This document shows, piece by piece, positions 42,744 through 51,888 of a stretch of 64,000 nucleotides of DNA (position 1 is its first letter; the number at the start of each line of letters is the position of its first letter). The stretch is from Bradyrhizobium sp. AUGA SZCCT0283 (GTDB lineage Bacteria; Pseudomonadota; Alphaproteobacteria; Rhizobiales; Xanthobacteraceae), in assembly GCF_018130385.1 (NCBI RefSeq), contig NZ_JAFCLU010000001.1:62001-126000 (forward strand), in the 5' to 3' direction. A program made the translations under genes and the position numbers. Under the pieces are notes generated by a model. The model had not been told where the DNA came from and searched no databases. It saw only the letters and a program-made list of their open reading frames with translations.

Positions 42744-44645
42744 TCACGAATGCAACCGGCGCGGGCGGCGGTGGCCCGTGGCGGGCGCGGCGCCCTGGGT
42801 CTCGCTGAACAATTCGGCGAGTTTCTCGGTGATGGCGCCGCCGAGTTCCTCGGCATCGACGATCGTGACGGCACGGCGATAGTAGCGCGTGACGTCGTGC
42901 CCGATGCCGATCGCGATCAGTTCAACCGGCGAACGGGTCTCGATCTCCTCGATGATGTGGCGCAGGTGTCGCTCGAGATAGTTGCCGGGATTGACCGACA
43001 GCGTGGAATCGTCGACCGGCGCGCCGTCCGAAATCATCATCAGGATCTTGCGCTGTTCGGCCCGGCCGAGCAGGCGCTTGTGCGCCCAATCCAGCGCCTC
43101 GCCGTCGATGTTTTCCTTCAAGAGGCCTTCGCGCATCATCAGGCCGAGATTCTTGCGCGAGCGCCGCCAGGGCGCATCCGCGGACTTGTAGATGATGTGG
43201 CGCAGATCGTTCAGCCGGCCGGGATTGGCCGGCTTGCCGGCGGCGAGCCACGCCTCGCGCGACTGCCCGCCCTTCCAGGCGCGCGTCGTGAAGCCGAGAA
43301 TCTCGACCTTGACGCCGCAGCGCTCCAGCGTGCGCGCGAGAATATCGGCGCAGGTCGCCGCCACCGTGATCGGGCGGCCGCGCATTGAGCCGGAATTGTC
43401 CAGAAGCAGCGTCACAACGGTATCGCGGAAGGTCGCTTCCTTCTCATGCATGAAGGACAGCGGGTGGTAGGGATCGGTGACCACGCGCGACAGGCGGGCG
43501 GGATCGAGGATACCCTCCTCGAGATCGAACTCCCAGGCGCGGTTCTGCTGCGCCATCAGGCGGCGTTGCAGCCGGTTGGCGAGCCGCGCGACGATGCCCT
43601 GCAGATGCGCGAGTTGCTTGTCGAGATAGGAGCGCAGCCGTTCCAGTTCGTCATGGTCGCAGAGATCTTCGGCGGCGATCACCTCGTCGAATTTCGGCGC
43701 GAACGCGTGATATTCCGGCCCGCGCGGCTCGTTGGCGCCGCGCGTATTCGGCCGCGTCGCCTCGCCCGGCGTCTCGTCGTCGCCGAGTTCGCCGTCGTCG
43801 AACGTATCTGACGTGGAGGCTTGCGCGCTCTCCATCGCACTTTCCGACATTTCGTCGGTGGAAGCCTGCGCCTGGTCGGCGCTCATTTCCTGCGCGGCGT
43901 CGGAATCGGGTGAGCCCTCGGCGCCGGACTGGTCGTTCTCGCCGTCCTGATTCTCGTCGTTTTCGTCGTCATCGGCGTCGGCATCGCGGTCGTCGCCGAG
44001 ATCGAGCGCCGACAGCAAATCGTGCACGAGATCGCCGAACCTCGCCTGGTCCTCGGTGACGCGGCTGAGCTTGTCGAGCCGGGCGCCGATCTTGTCTTCC
44101 AGCACTGGCCGCCAGAGGTCGACCATCTTCCTGGCAGACGTGGGCGGTGCTAACCCCGTCAGCCGTTCGCGCACCAGCATCGCCAGCGCATCCGACAGCG
44201 GCGCATCGGCACGGTCGGTGATCTCGTCGTACTTGCCGCGATGGAAATGATCGTCGAGCATCGCGGTGAGGTTTTTCGCCACCCCCGCCATCCGCCGCGA
44301 TCCGATGGCCTCGACGCGGGCCTGCTCCACCGCCTCGAACACGCCGCGCGCCTGCGGATTTCCCGGCATCAGCTTGCGGTGCACTTTTGGATCGTGACAG
44401 GCGAGCTTGAGCGCGATCGAATCGGCATGGCCGCGCACGATCGCCGCATCCCGCTTGGTCATCTTGCGGGCGGGCTCCGGCAGCCGTGCCTTGCCCGGCG
44501 CGAGACCGGGACGCTCGGCCGCGAACGTCACGTCCAGTTCCGGCGCCTTTGCGATCGCGCGCAGGCAGGAGGTTACCGCGCGCTTGAACGGCTCGGTCGG
44601 GGCTTCCTTGGATCCGGTGCGGAATTTGGAATTGGATGTGCTCAT
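42744..44645 (-). CDS. cobT: Cobaltochelatase subunit CobT
   Basis: A 633-residue subunit of the aerobic CobNST cobaltochelatase, which inserts Co2+ into hydrogenobyrinate a,c-diamide. The N-terminal region is helical, the middle (about 230-310) is strongly acidic (Asp/Glu-rich), and the C-terminal von Willebrand factor A domain carries the MIDAS motif [11 protein letters not shown]. CobS is encoded upstream in the same direction, and a GNAT gene sits between. The start overlaps the GNAT stop by an ATGA arrangement. CobN, the third subunit, is not in this window. Confidence 0.95.
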   Translation of the reverse strand: MSTSNSKFRTGSKEAPTEPFKRAVTSCLRAIAKAPELDVTFAAERPGLAPGKARLPEPARKMTKRDAAIVRGHADSIALKLACHDPKVHRKLMPGNPQARGVFEAVEQARVEAIGSRRMAGVAKNLTAMLDDHFHRGKYDEITDRADAPLSDALAMLVRERLTGLAPPTSARKMVDLWRPVLEDKIGARLDKLSRVTEDQARFGDLVHDLLSALDLGDDRDADADDDENDENQDGENDQSGAEGSPDSDAAQEMSADQAQASTDEMSESAMESAQASTSDTFDDGELGDDETPGEATRPNTRGANEPRGPEYHAFAPKFDEVIAAEDLCDHDELERLRSYLDKQLAHLQGIVARLANRLQRRLMAQQNRAWEFDLEEGILDPARLSRVVTDPYHPLSFMHEKEATFRDTVVTLLLDNSGSMRGRPITVAATCADILARTLERCGVKVEILGFTTRAWKGGQSREAWLAAGKPANPGRLNDLRHIIYKSADAPWRRSRKNLGLMMREGLLKENIDGEALDWAHKRLLGRAEQRKILMMISDGAPVDDSTLSVNPGNYLERHLRHIIEEIETRSPVELIAIGIGHDVTRYYRRAVTIVDAEELGGAITEKLAELFSETQGAAPATGHRRPRRLHS

Positions 44646-45053
44646 AGCGCTTTCGTAAACCAGTGTCGCGTGACGCCGCCGGGATAGCCTTCGATCGAAC
44701 CGAATTCCTCATAACCGCAAGCGCGGTAGAAACCCGGCGCCTGAAAACTCATCGTGTCGAGATAGGACCGCGTGGCCCCAAACTTTCTTGCCTCGTCCTC
44801 AATCGCCTTTATCAGCCGCGTCCCGTAGTCCTTGCCGCGCAGTTTCTGCTCCATTCCAGAAGAATTGGATAAACAGCACCGTGGTCCAGACTTCGCCGAC
44901 AATCCCGCCGACGATCCTGTCGCCTTGGCGCAGCGAGATGGCGAAGCGCTTGTATTTCTGCTTCCCCATCTTCTCGGCGTTGTAGCCGAGGAGTCCGCCG
45001 AGCACCGCCTTCTTGGTCTTTCCAATGGTGCGCTCGACGGAAATTTTCGCCAT
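44642..45053 (-). pseudogene. GNAT-family N-acetyltransferase gene with a +1 frameshift
   Basis: Two overlapping frames together make one normal GNAT. The first (from 45053) reads MAKISVERTIGKTKKAVLGG...GGIVGEVWTTVLFIQFFW. The second continues MEQKLRGKDYGTRLIKAIED to ARKFGATRSYLDTMSFQAPGF and [18 protein letters not shown]. The Q/R-x-x-G-x-G/A acetyl-CoA site is split at the junction: one extra A on the coding strand (a T within 44854-44855) shifts the frame immediately after FFW. The complete protein would be about 136 residues. It lies between cobS and cobT with tight spacing. The substrate is unknown, and a sequencing error cannot be excluded. Confidence 0.75.
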
Positions 45054-45056
45054 CGG

Positions 45057-46055
45057 CTAGCTGAGCGCCACGTTGACCGCGGACTCGGCCAGTTCCTGGT
45101 TGAAGCAGCGCTGGTAGAACTCGGCCACCAGCGGCCGTTCCAGCTCGTCGCACTTGTTGAGAAAGGTGACGCGGAACGAAAAGCCGATATCGCCGAAGAT
45201 CTCGGAATTCTCGGCCCAGGTAATTACCGTGCGCGGGCTCATCACCGTCGACAGATCGCCATTGGCGAACGCGTTACGGGTGAGATCGGCGAGCCGCACC
45301 ATCTTGTTGACGATGTCGCGGCCCTCCTGCGTGCGATAGTGCTTGGCCTTGGCCAGAACGATCTCGACTTCCTCGTCATGCGCCAGATAGTTCAGCGTGG
45401 TAACGATCGACCAGCGGTCCATCTGGCCCTGGTTGATCTGCTGGGTGCCGTGATAGAGGCCGGACGTATCGCCGAGGCCGACCGTGTTGGCGGTCGAGAA
45501 CAGGCGGAACGCCGGGTGCGGCTTGATCACCTTGTTCTGGTCGAGCAGTGTCAGGCGGCCGGAGACTTCCAGCACGCGCTGGATCACGAACATCACGTCC
45601 GGACGGCCGGCGTCATATTCGTCGAACACCAGCGCGATGTTGTGCTGCAGCGCCCAGGGCAGGATGCCGTCGCGGAATTCGGTGACTTGCTTGCCGTCCC
45701 GGACCACGATCGAGTCCTTGCCGACCAGGTCGATACGACTGATGTGGCTGTCGAGATTGACGCGCACGCAGGGCCAGTTCAGCCTTGCCGCGACCTGCTC
45801 GATGTGGGTCGATTTGCCGGTACCGTGATAGCCGGTGACCATGACGCGGCGGTTCTTGGCAAAACCGGCGAGGATGGCGAGCGTAGTAGCCCGGTCGAAG
45901 CGGTAGTCCGAATCGACTTCCGGCACATGCGGGTCGACTTCGGAATAGGCCGGCACTTCGAGATCGCTGTCGATACCGAAGACCTGCCGGACCGACACCT
46001 TCATATCGGGCAAACCGGCAGGCTCCGTAACTTTGGTCATGGCGGCGGTCGTCAT
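45057..46055 (-). CDS. cobS: Cobaltochelatase subunit CobS
   Basis: A 332-residue AAA+ subunit of cobaltochelatase. Walker A is [20 protein letters not shown], Walker B is [15 protein letters not shown], and the sensor region follows in [12 protein letters not shown]. The N-terminal [19 protein letters not shown] is characteristic of CobS. The ATG at 46055 has GGAGG upstream, and a TTG directly before it is an alternative. It is the first gene of a cobS - GNAT - cobT - phytase-like run, with 3 bp between the cobS stop and the GNAT ATG. Confidence 0.96.
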   Translation of the reverse strand: MTTAAMTKVTEPAGLPDMKVSVRQVFGIDSDLEVPAYSEVDPHVPEVDSDYRFDRATTLAILAGFAKNRRVMVTGYHGTGKSTHIEQVAARLNWPCVRVNLDSHISRIDLVGKDSIVVRDGKQVTEFRDGILPWALQHNIALVFDEYDAGRPDVMFVIQRVLEVSGRLTLLDQNKVIKPHPAFRLFSTANTVGLGDTSGLYHGTQQINQGQMDRWSIVTTLNYLAHDEEVEIVLAKAKHYRTQEGRDIVNKMVRLADLTRNAFANGDLSTVMSPRTVITWAENSEIFGDIGFSFRVTFLNKCDELERPLVAEFYQRCFNQELAESAVNVALS

Positions 46056-46339
46056 CAATCCTCCGAGGTCCCGGGCGTTCCCGAAACCAGATCTGTTGAA
46101 TGGCTGCGGATGGGGGCTAGCGCAAACCTAGCAGAGAGCAAGGGCTGGCAGAAGCCCGCGGCTCAATCAAAGTTCCGTTGCCTTATCATTGAGATAGGCT
46201 GTGTATCAGGTTTTTGGAGGGCTGCCCTGCGAATCGCGCCGCACTTTTGCCGCCTTGGCCGCCCCGCCAGGCTCAAAAGCGAAGGCTAGGCGGCACTTTC
46301 AGCCCCTGCCCGGGCTTGGTACCTCTGGTTCGGCCCCCT

Positions 46340-47038
46340 ATGGACAGCAAGATTGTGACTTCATTCCTCGATCCCGTGATTGCATTCGTTTCGGCCCATC
46401 CGTGGGCGGCCTATCTGACGCTATTTCTTGCGGCCCTGTTGGAGGCGATCCCCGTCGTGGGGGCGCTGGTGCCGGGCTCGACCCTCATCCTTGCCCTGAG
46501 CGCGCTGGTGCCGGGTGGCGAACTGAAGCTGTGGGGCGTGCTGGCGGCAGCGATCGCCGGCGCCATGCTCGGCGACGGCTCGGCGTTCTGGGCCGGCCAT
46601 CGCTCGCAACGCGAAATTCTGGGCGCCTTGCCAATGTCGGGATATCCGGGCGTCATGGCGCAGAGCGAGGCGTTCTTCCACCGCTGGGGAACGCTGGCCG
46701 TGTTGTTCGCGCGCTTTGTGCCGCCGATCCGCGCCTTCGTGCCGGTGACGGCGGGCGCGCTCGGGATGCCGCCGATGATCTTCTTCGGCGTCAGTATTCC
46801 CACGGTACTCGCCTGGGCGTTGGCGCACGTGCTGCCAGGCGTGCTCGCGGTCTCGGCATTGCATGAATATGCCGGACTGCCGCATCACCAGCACACTGGC
46901 AAACACCTGTGGATGCTGGCCGTGTTCGCGGCGGCAATCATCGCGCTCGGCGTCTGGATGCTGCGCCGCCGCCGGATCGGAAAGGCCTCTTCCGATCAGG
47001 CCCGGCTGGGACTGCGCCCGGGCGCCGGCCCGACATAA
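46340..47038 (+). CDS. DedA-family integral membrane protein
   Basis: A 232-residue polytopic membrane protein. Features are LFLAALLEAIPVVGALVPGS, GAMLGDGSAFWAGHR and the conserved FARFVPPIRAFVPVTAG (SNARE-associated/DedA motif), with hydrophobic segments up to residue 215. DedA proteins are undecaprenyl-phosphate or phospholipid flippases needed for envelope homeostasis and proton-motive force. The ATG at 46340 is chosen where homology begins. An upstream frame to 46214 does not look coding. Its 3' end overlaps the convergent citrate-synthase-like gene by 43 bp. Confidence 0.88.
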   Translation: MDSKIVTSFLDPVIAFVSAHPWAAYLTLFLAALLEAIPVVGALVPGSTLILALSALVPGGELKLWGVLAAAIAGAMLGDGSAFWAGHRSQREILGALPMSGYPGVMAQSEAFFHRWGTLAVLFARFVPPIRAFVPVTAGALGMPPMIFFGVSIPTVLAWALAHVLPGVLAVSALHEYAGLPHHQHTGKHLWMLAVFAAAIIALGVWMLRRRRIGKASSDQARLGLRPGAGPT

Positions 47039-48213
47039 CGGGCGCGGGGCCGGATCAGCCGGCCATGCCGCAATTGCTCGCAGGCATGCGCGATCCACCC
47101 CACCGTGCGCGCCATGGAAAACAGCACGAGCTCATGGCCGGGCGGCAGGCCCAGCGTGTGCACCAGCACCGCAAGGGCATAGTCGATATTGACGAACTCG
47201 CCGGTTGCTTCGGCGATGCGTTCGGGAATTTCGTGCGTGAGTTTGCGATCCGCGCCGGAGCGCGCCAGCGCTTCCAGCAGCGCCCGCGCGCGGGGATCGC
47301 CATGCTTGTAGACGCCATGACCAAAGCCCGCGAAGCGTTCGCCGAGCGCGACGCGCTCGCGGATGACGGGGGCGACCTCACCCTTGGCAAGCGTCTTCAG
47401 AAGCTGCGCCGCCAGCACGCCGGCGCCGCCGTGCTTGGGGCCCTTCAGCGCCACGAGGCCGGCGATAATGGCGTCATAGAGATTCAAGCCGGTCGAGGCC
47501 GCGCAGCGCACGGTGAAAGTCGAGGCATTCAATTCATGATCCGCCAGCAGCACCAGCGCGCGGCGTATCAGATCCGCGGCGTGCTTGTGCTCCGGCGCCC
47601 AGACGCGCGCGATCTGCAGATGAAGCGGTTTTGCCGAGGATCTGGCGTTCAGCATGGTCGCGACCACCAGCCGCATGATGCGGCCGCCGAGCATCGCACG
47701 CCCTTCGGGCGCCCGGGTGAACGCCCGTGGATCGGCGCTGGCCGCCAGCGCCAGCACGGCGATCGTGCGATCGATCGCATTGGCCTGACGTGTAGCTTCA
47801 GCCACGACACGCATTTCTTCCGATACGACGGGGCAATTGTCCTGTTCGAACGGATCGACGCCGGTGACATCCCACAGCAGTGTGGCCGTATGTTCGAGCG
47901 TGTCGCGCTCGGCGAGGTCGACGCAATTGACGCCGCGATAGATCGGCCCGTCCTCGGTAATGGTCGCGACCGCCGAATCCATCACCGGCAGATCGGCGTC
48001 GAAGCTGCGCAGACCGCGCGGCTCCGGCGACGGCGTGCGCCGTTCCTTCAGCGTGCGGACGTCCTCGGCCCGGTAGCGGTGGCTGCGCGAATCCTGTGAC
48101 GGCTCCGAGCGGATCAGCCCGCGGCTGACATAGGCATAGAGGGTGGCCTGCGAGATCGCGAGTTCGGCGGAGGCCTCGCGGGCCGAGAGATAAAGGCCGG
48201 CGGATTTTTTCAT
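46996..48213 (-). CDS. Citrate-synthase-family protein with N-terminal MerR-like HTH
   Basis: A 405-residue protein. Residues 1-60 form a helix-turn-helix (SAREASAELAISQATLYAYV, then RSHRYRAEDVRTLKERR) like MerR/Xre DNA-binding domains. The rest is a citrate-synthase fold with HELNASTFTVR, GPKHGGAGVLAA and GFGHGVYKHGDPRA. The last motif is normally GFGHRVYK, so the substrate-binding Arg is replaced by Gly, while NIDYALAVL keeps the catalytic Asp. The protein may combine a regulatory and an enzymatic function, as described for other HTH-citrate synthases. It is divergent from the citrate synthase at 48287, and palindromes lie between. ATG at 48213. Confidence 0.85.
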   Translation of the reverse strand: MKKSAGLYLSAREASAELAISQATLYAYVSRGLIRSEPSQDSRSHRYRAEDVRTLKERRTPSPEPRGLRSFDADLPVMDSAVATITEDGPIYRGVNCVDLAERDTLEHTATLLWDVTGVDPFEQDNCPVVSEEMRVVAEATRQANAIDRTIAVLALAASADPRAFTRAPEGRAMLGGRIMRLVVATMLNARSSAKPLHLQIARVWAPEHKHAADLIRRALVLLADHELNASTFTVRCAASTGLNLYDAIIAGLVALKGPKHGGAGVLAAQLLKTLAKGEVAPVIRERVALGERFAGFGHGVYKHGDPRARALLEALARSGADRKLTHEIPERIAEATGEFVNIDYALAVLVHTLGLPPGHELVLFSMARTVGWIAHACEQLRHGRLIRPRARYVGPAPGRSPSRA

Positions 48214-48214
48214 A

Positions 48215-48243
48215 TTGATTTACATAATCAAGATTGATCAATC
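48215..48243. promoter_or_regulatory. Operator-like palindromes between divergent citrate synthase genes
   Basis: TTGATT-TACAT-AATCAA (48215-48231) is a perfect 6-bp inverted repeat with a 5-bp spacer, and GATTGATCAATC (48232-48243) is a perfect 12-bp palindrome immediately adjoining it. They occupy much of the 73-bp gap between two divergently transcribed citrate-synthase-family genes. The N-terminal HTH of the minus-strand gene is a natural candidate binder. Confidence 0.55.
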
Positions 48244-48286
48244 TGTCGAGAGGCCCGACCTTTGTTGGCGACAAAGGAGAGCCCTC

Positions 48287-49378
48287 ATGAATATGCAGCT
48301 TTCGAAGACCCCGATCGGCCTGGACGGGATTCCGGCCGCCGAAACCGTGCTCAGCCATGTCGATGGCGAGCGCGGCGAACTGATCATCGCCGGCGAGCGG
48401 GTCGGCGACCTCGCGCGCAAGACCGGTTTTGAGGGCGTGACCGCCCGGCTGTGGAGCGGCGGAACCGGCCAGCCGGTCGGCGAAGCCGCCGTGCGGGCCG
48501 CCCTTGGCGCAGGCCGCGAACGCGCCTTCGCCCGGCTGCCGGATCTGCTCGGCATCACGCGCGGGCTATCGATCGTCGATGGTTTTCGCGCGGCGATCGC
48601 AGGGCTGCGTGCGGAAGCGGGTCTTGCGCACGAGGCCACCATCGTCGGCGCGTTTCCGGTCATCGCCGGCGCCCTGGTCCAGCGCGTGAAGGGGAACGAC
48701 CCCGTCGCACCCGATCCAACTGCGAGCCATGCCGCCGACACGCTGTCGATGATACTCGGCCGCAAGCCTAACGCGCGCGAGGCGGCGGCGCTGGACGCCT
48801 ATTTCGTCACGGTGTGCGACCACGGCATGAACGCGTCGACCTTCACGACGCGGGTGGTAGCCTCGACACAGGCGGATTTGTTCGCAGCCGTCACCGCCGG
48901 CTATTGCGCGCTGACCGGGCCGCTGCATGGCGGCGCACCTGAACCGGTGCTGGAAATGCTTGATGCGATCGGCTCGACCGAGCGCATCAAGCCTTGGGTC
49001 GACAGTGCGCTGGCCCGCGGCGAACGGCTGATGGGATTCGGACACCGCGTCTATCGCGTCCGCGATCCGCGCGCCGATGTGCTGAAGGGTGCAATCGAGC
49101 GGCTTGCCGGCGAAGGCGCCGATTTGCCGTTCGCGGGCGAGGTCGAGGCCTATATCCGTAGCGCGTTGCGAATCAAGAATCCGGACCGCCCGCTCGACAC
49201 CAATGTGGAGTTCTTCACCGCGATCCTGCTCGACGCGCTGAAAATCCCGCGGCAGGCATTTACGCCGATCTTCGCGGTCGCACGCGCCGCAGGCTGGACC
49301 GCGCATGCCCGCGAGCAGCAGCGCGGCGGCAGGCTGATACGGCCGAGTTCGGCGTATATCGGTCCGATGCCCGGGTGA
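48287..49378 (+). CDS. Citrate synthase / 2-methylcitrate synthase family protein
   Basis: A 363-residue citrate-synthase-fold enzyme starting at the ATG at 48287 with AAAGGAGAGC upstream. HGMNASTFTTR, GPLHGGAPEPV, and GFGHRVYRVRDPRA preserve the substrate-binding and catalytic histidines. In the last motif the usual NVDFYSG appears as NVEFFTA, so the catalytic Asp is Glu. The second-copy status suggests 2-methylcitrate synthase or another acyl-CoA substrate rather than the housekeeping GltA. It is divergent from the HTH-citrate synthase gene and probably co-regulated. Confidence 0.85.
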   Translation: MNMQLSKTPIGLDGIPAAETVLSHVDGERGELIIAGERVGDLARKTGFEGVTARLWSGGTGQPVGEAAVRAALGAGRERAFARLPDLLGITRGLSIVDGFRAAIAGLRAEAGLAHEATIVGAFPVIAGALVQRVKGNDPVAPDPTASHAADTLSMILGRKPNAREAAALDAYFVTVCDHGMNASTFTTRVVASTQADLFAAVTAGYCALTGPLHGGAPEPVLEMLDAIGSTERIKPWVDSALARGERLMGFGHRVYRVRDPRADVLKGAIERLAGEGADLPFAGEVEAYIRSALRIKNPDRPLDTNVEFFTAILLDALKIPRQAFTPIFAVARAAGWTAHAREQQRGGRLIRPSSAYIGPMPG

Positions 49379-49427
49379 GAGGGCGGAAGCGTTGGGAGGG
49401 GCGACAGCGGCGAGATTATCTCCGCTG

Positions 49428-49547
49428 TCGTCCCTGCGAACGCAGGGACCCATAGCCACAGGCGCTTATTATTGCGCGAAAGCCGTCGACCAGCGGATTA
49501 AAATCGAGAAGCCGCGGCGTATGGGTCCCTGCGTTCGCAGGGACGAC
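49428..49547. repeat. Palindromic repeat family C, copy 3
   Basis: TCGTCCCTGCGAACGCAGGG and the inverted GTCCCTGCGTTCGCAGGGAC arm enclose about 70 bp. It lies in the gap between the citrate synthase and the convergent DnaJ-domain gene. Confidence 0.88.
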
Positions 49548-49551
49548 AAAA

Positions 49552-50199
49552 CTACGCGCCGCGCACCACGGTCTTCAGATAATTATACGCCTTGATGATC
49601 TCGATCAGGCGGTCCTCGGTGGAGCGGTCGCCGCCATTGGCGTCGGGATGGTGCTGCTTGACCAGCGCCTTGTACTTCGCCTTGACGTCCTCGAGGGTAG
49701 CTTCGGCGGTGAGGCCCATCACCTGCAGCGCCTTGCGCTCGGCGTTCATCACCTTCCGGGTTTCGGCCTTGGCCTCGGCGCCCGGGCCGGGCCGCCAGCG
49801 ACCGCGGCCGTTGAGCTCGGAGAACACGCTGAAGGGATCGGCGGCGCCGTCAAAATCCTCGGCGGCCTGCTTACCCTTCTTGCCGGCGGTGTTGGCGCCC
49901 ATCTTCCAGGTCGGGCGATGACCGGTCAGCGCATCCTTCTGGTAGCGCGCGACGGCATCGGGATTCATGCCCTGGAAGAAATTGTAGGACTGGTTGTATT
50001 CGCGGACGTGGTTGAGGCAGAAATGCCAGTATTCCCGGGAATTCTCCCGGCCCTTGGGCGCGCGGTGCGGCCCCTTGTTCTGGCAGCCCGCCCATTCGCA
50101 CATGGCGGCTTCCTCGCGCGCCTGCGCCTGCTGCTTCGCGCTCAGCTTGTTGGGCTTGATGCGAATGGAGTCGAAGAACTTGGATGAATCAATTGCCAT
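49552..50199 (-). CDS. DnaJ-domain protein
   Basis: A 215-residue protein with its J-domain at the C-terminus rather than the N-terminus. About residues 155-210 contain the HPD motif in ALVKQHHPDANGGDRSTEDR, preceded by LQVMGLTAEATLEDVKAKYK. The N-terminal part has two CxxC-like cysteines (CEWAGCQNKG) followed by a conserved HRAPKGRENSREYWHFCLNH segment, perhaps a metal-binding module. It matches the DnaJ-type proteins that accompany BolA and cobS in alphaproteobacteria. BolA is encoded divergently 110 bp away. It probably stimulates an Hsp70-type ATPase. Confidence 0.88.
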   Translation of the reverse strand: MAIDSSKFFDSIRIKPNKLSAKQQAQAREEAAMCEWAGCQNKGPHRAPKGRENSREYWHFCLNHVREYNQSYNFFQGMNPDAVARYQKDALTGHRPTWKMGANTAGKKGKQAAEDFDGAADPFSVFSELNGRGRWRPGPGAEAKAETRKVMNAERKALQVMGLTAEATLEDVKAKYKALVKQHHPDANGGDRSTEDRLIEIIKAYNYLKTVVRGA

Positions 50200-50309
50200 G
50201 GCTGACTTTGACTACGCAATGCCCGAGGCTTCAAGTCTTGACATTGCGAATACCTCTGTTCGGATGCATCATTGACGAAAAGCGGACAACAGAATTATCT
50301 GCCAGCATC

Positions 50310-50588
50310 ATGAGCATCAGGGACGTTATCATAAACAAGTTGCGTGAAGCTTTCTTGCCGGAAAGCCTCGACGTAACGGACGAATCTCATCTGCATGAGG
50401 GCCATGCGGGCCACCGGCCGGGCGGCGAGACGCATTTCAGGGTCAATATCGTATCTCCGGCCTTCAAAGGGAAGAGCCGGGTCGAGCGCCATCGTATGGT
50501 AAATGCGACGCTTGCAGCGGAACTCAAGGGCTCCGTCCACGCGCTCGCCATCAAGGCGCAGGCGCCGGGAGAAACCGCCGGCCGGTAA
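50310..50588 (+). CDS. BolA family protein
   Basis: A 92-residue BolA-like protein. The helix MSIRDVIINKLREAFLPESL is followed by the conserved VTDESHLHEGHAGH and GGETHFRVNIVSPAFKGKSR. The signature histidine and the RHRMV region are present. BolA partners with monothiol glutaredoxins in iron-sulfur handling. The start at the ATG at 50310 is favoured over an in-frame upstream frame. It is divergent from the DnaJ-domain gene, a common arrangement, and is followed by the P-loop kinase. Confidence 0.9.
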   Translation: MSIRDVIINKLREAFLPESLDVTDESHLHEGHAGHRPGGETHFRVNIVSPAFKGKSRVERHRMVNATLAAELKGSVHALAIKAQAPGETAGR

Positions 50589-50622
50589 TTTGGCAAACCT
50601 GCCGCAAGAATATGAGCGTTCG

Positions 50623-51138
50623 ATGCTGTCGCAGAAGCTCGTAATTTTGGCAGGGCTCCCGGGTTCCGGGAAGAGCACGCTGGCCGAAGGGCTTTCGCGC
50701 CATTTTTCGCTCCCGTTGTTCTCGGTCGATCCGATCGAGGCGGCGATGTGGCGCGGCGGCCTGCCCCGGGATCAAACGGGAGTTGCCGCCTATGCCATCG
50801 CACAAACCTTGGCCGAGGAGCACCTGCGGCTGGGGCAGTCCGTCGTGATCGACGCCGTCAATCCGGTGGAGGCGCCGCGCGCCGCATGGCGAAACCTCGC
50901 CGCGAGATATCGCGCGGACCTCGCGATCATCGAATGCGTTTGCGTGGATGAGGCGACGCACCGCCGGCGCATCGAGGCGCGGATGCGCGCCATCGAGGGG
51001 ATGACCGAGATTACGTGGGCCGAGGTCGAGAAACGGCGCACCGGTTATGAAGCCTGGACCGATGCAAGGCTGACGCTGGATACATCGGCGCACCCCGCCG
51101 AACGGTTGCTCGCGGAAGCCATCGGCTATCTGGCGTGA
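50623..51138 (+). CDS. P-loop ATPase/kinase (zeta-toxin/chloramphenicol-phosphotransferase-like)
   Basis: A 171-residue protein with Walker A LAGLPGSGKSTLAEGL near the N-terminus and the basic lid-like ARYRADLAIIECVCVDEATH RRR segment. The architecture matches AAA_33-type small kinases, such as gluconate, polynucleotide or antibiotic kinases. The phosphate acceptor cannot be told from sequence. The start at 50623 (CTGCAAGAATATGAG upstream) is preferred, and a TTG at 50590 is an alternative. It follows bolA closely but that does not establish a joint role. Confidence 0.75.
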   Translation: MLSQKLVILAGLPGSGKSTLAEGLSRHFSLPLFSVDPIEAAMWRGGLPRDQTGVAAYAIAQTLAEEHLRLGQSVVIDAVNPVEAPRAAWRNLAARYRADLAIIECVCVDEATHRRRIEARMRAIEGMTEITWAEVEKRRTGYEAWTDARLTLDTSAHPAERLLAEAIGYLA

Positions 51139-51281
51139 GGCCGTCCGCCAGCTTCCAGTGAAGATCGGCCGGGACGGTAGAACCGTCTTCGCACATGTGA
51201 AACAATCGCCGAAGCGATGGATCAGGTTCCGTGCGGACGCGGGGTCGGGCTGACGCCGTCGCAGGTCGATGGGGTCGTCCG

Positions 51282-51725
51282 ATGCGATATTGGGCACGCT
51301 TCAGATGGGCCGCCGCCGTGGCGCTGCTGGTTACGGCCTCCCCAACCAGGGCGCGCGCGCTGGATATGCCGAGCCCCTTTGTCCAGGAAGTGCTGATCAA
51401 GAGCCTTCTGGTGACGCTCAACGATGCGGTGGTATCGGATAATTTCACGGTCCTCCATGCCAAGATTTCAAAGCCGTTCCGCGATCAGTTTCCACCCGAC
51501 AAGCTGCGGGCCGTCTTCAAGGACCTCGTCGAGAAGCACGCCGTGTTCGACGCGATCGTCGCAAGCCCGGTCATCCCGGATGAAGACGCGAAGATCGACG
51601 ACAAAGGCGTGCTGCGCCTGAAGGGCCATTTCGACACGACGCCCAAAAAGGTGAGGTACCAGCTCGGCTTCATCCCCTCCGACGGCCAGTGGAAGCTCAG
51701 CGGCATCACCATCGACATCGAATAG
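51282..51725 (+). CDS. Secreted hypothetical protein
   Basis: A 147-residue protein with an N-terminal signal segment (RWAAAVALLVTASPTRARAL). The mature part carries VLIKSLLVTLNDAVVSDNFT, then SKPFRDQFPPDKLRAVFKDL and LRLKGHFDTTPKKVRYQLGF, ending in a short strand (WKLSGITIDIE). It resembles conserved small periplasmic proteins of unknown function, possibly with a NTF2-like or DUF4019-type fold, but I cannot assign it. The ATG at 51282 is chosen since the upstream stretch is not signal-like. Confidence 0.65.
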   Translation: MRYWARFRWAAAVALLVTASPTRARALDMPSPFVQEVLIKSLLVTLNDAVVSDNFTVLHAKISKPFRDQFPPDKLRAVFKDLVEKHAVFDAIVASPVIPDEDAKIDDKGVLRLKGHFDTTPKKVRYQLGFIPSDGQWKLSGITIDIE

Positions 51726-51888
51726 CGAACAAGTCTCCTCGCGACAGCCAACGACGTGAAAGAGCTCCACCCGGCAGGCAATCAACGGTGCGAAGCCCAA
51801 ACTTCATTTCCCCTTTGTCGCGCCCGGATGCTATTCGGATACGTACGGCCAAAAGCGGTGACGGTATCCTTTCGCGGGAAGGCAGGAG

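Noticed and set aside
48215..48231. FNR/FixK box between the citrate synthase genes
   Set aside because: The half-sites TTGAT and ATCAA are present but are separated by seven bases rather than four, so the FNR/FixK spacing is not met.
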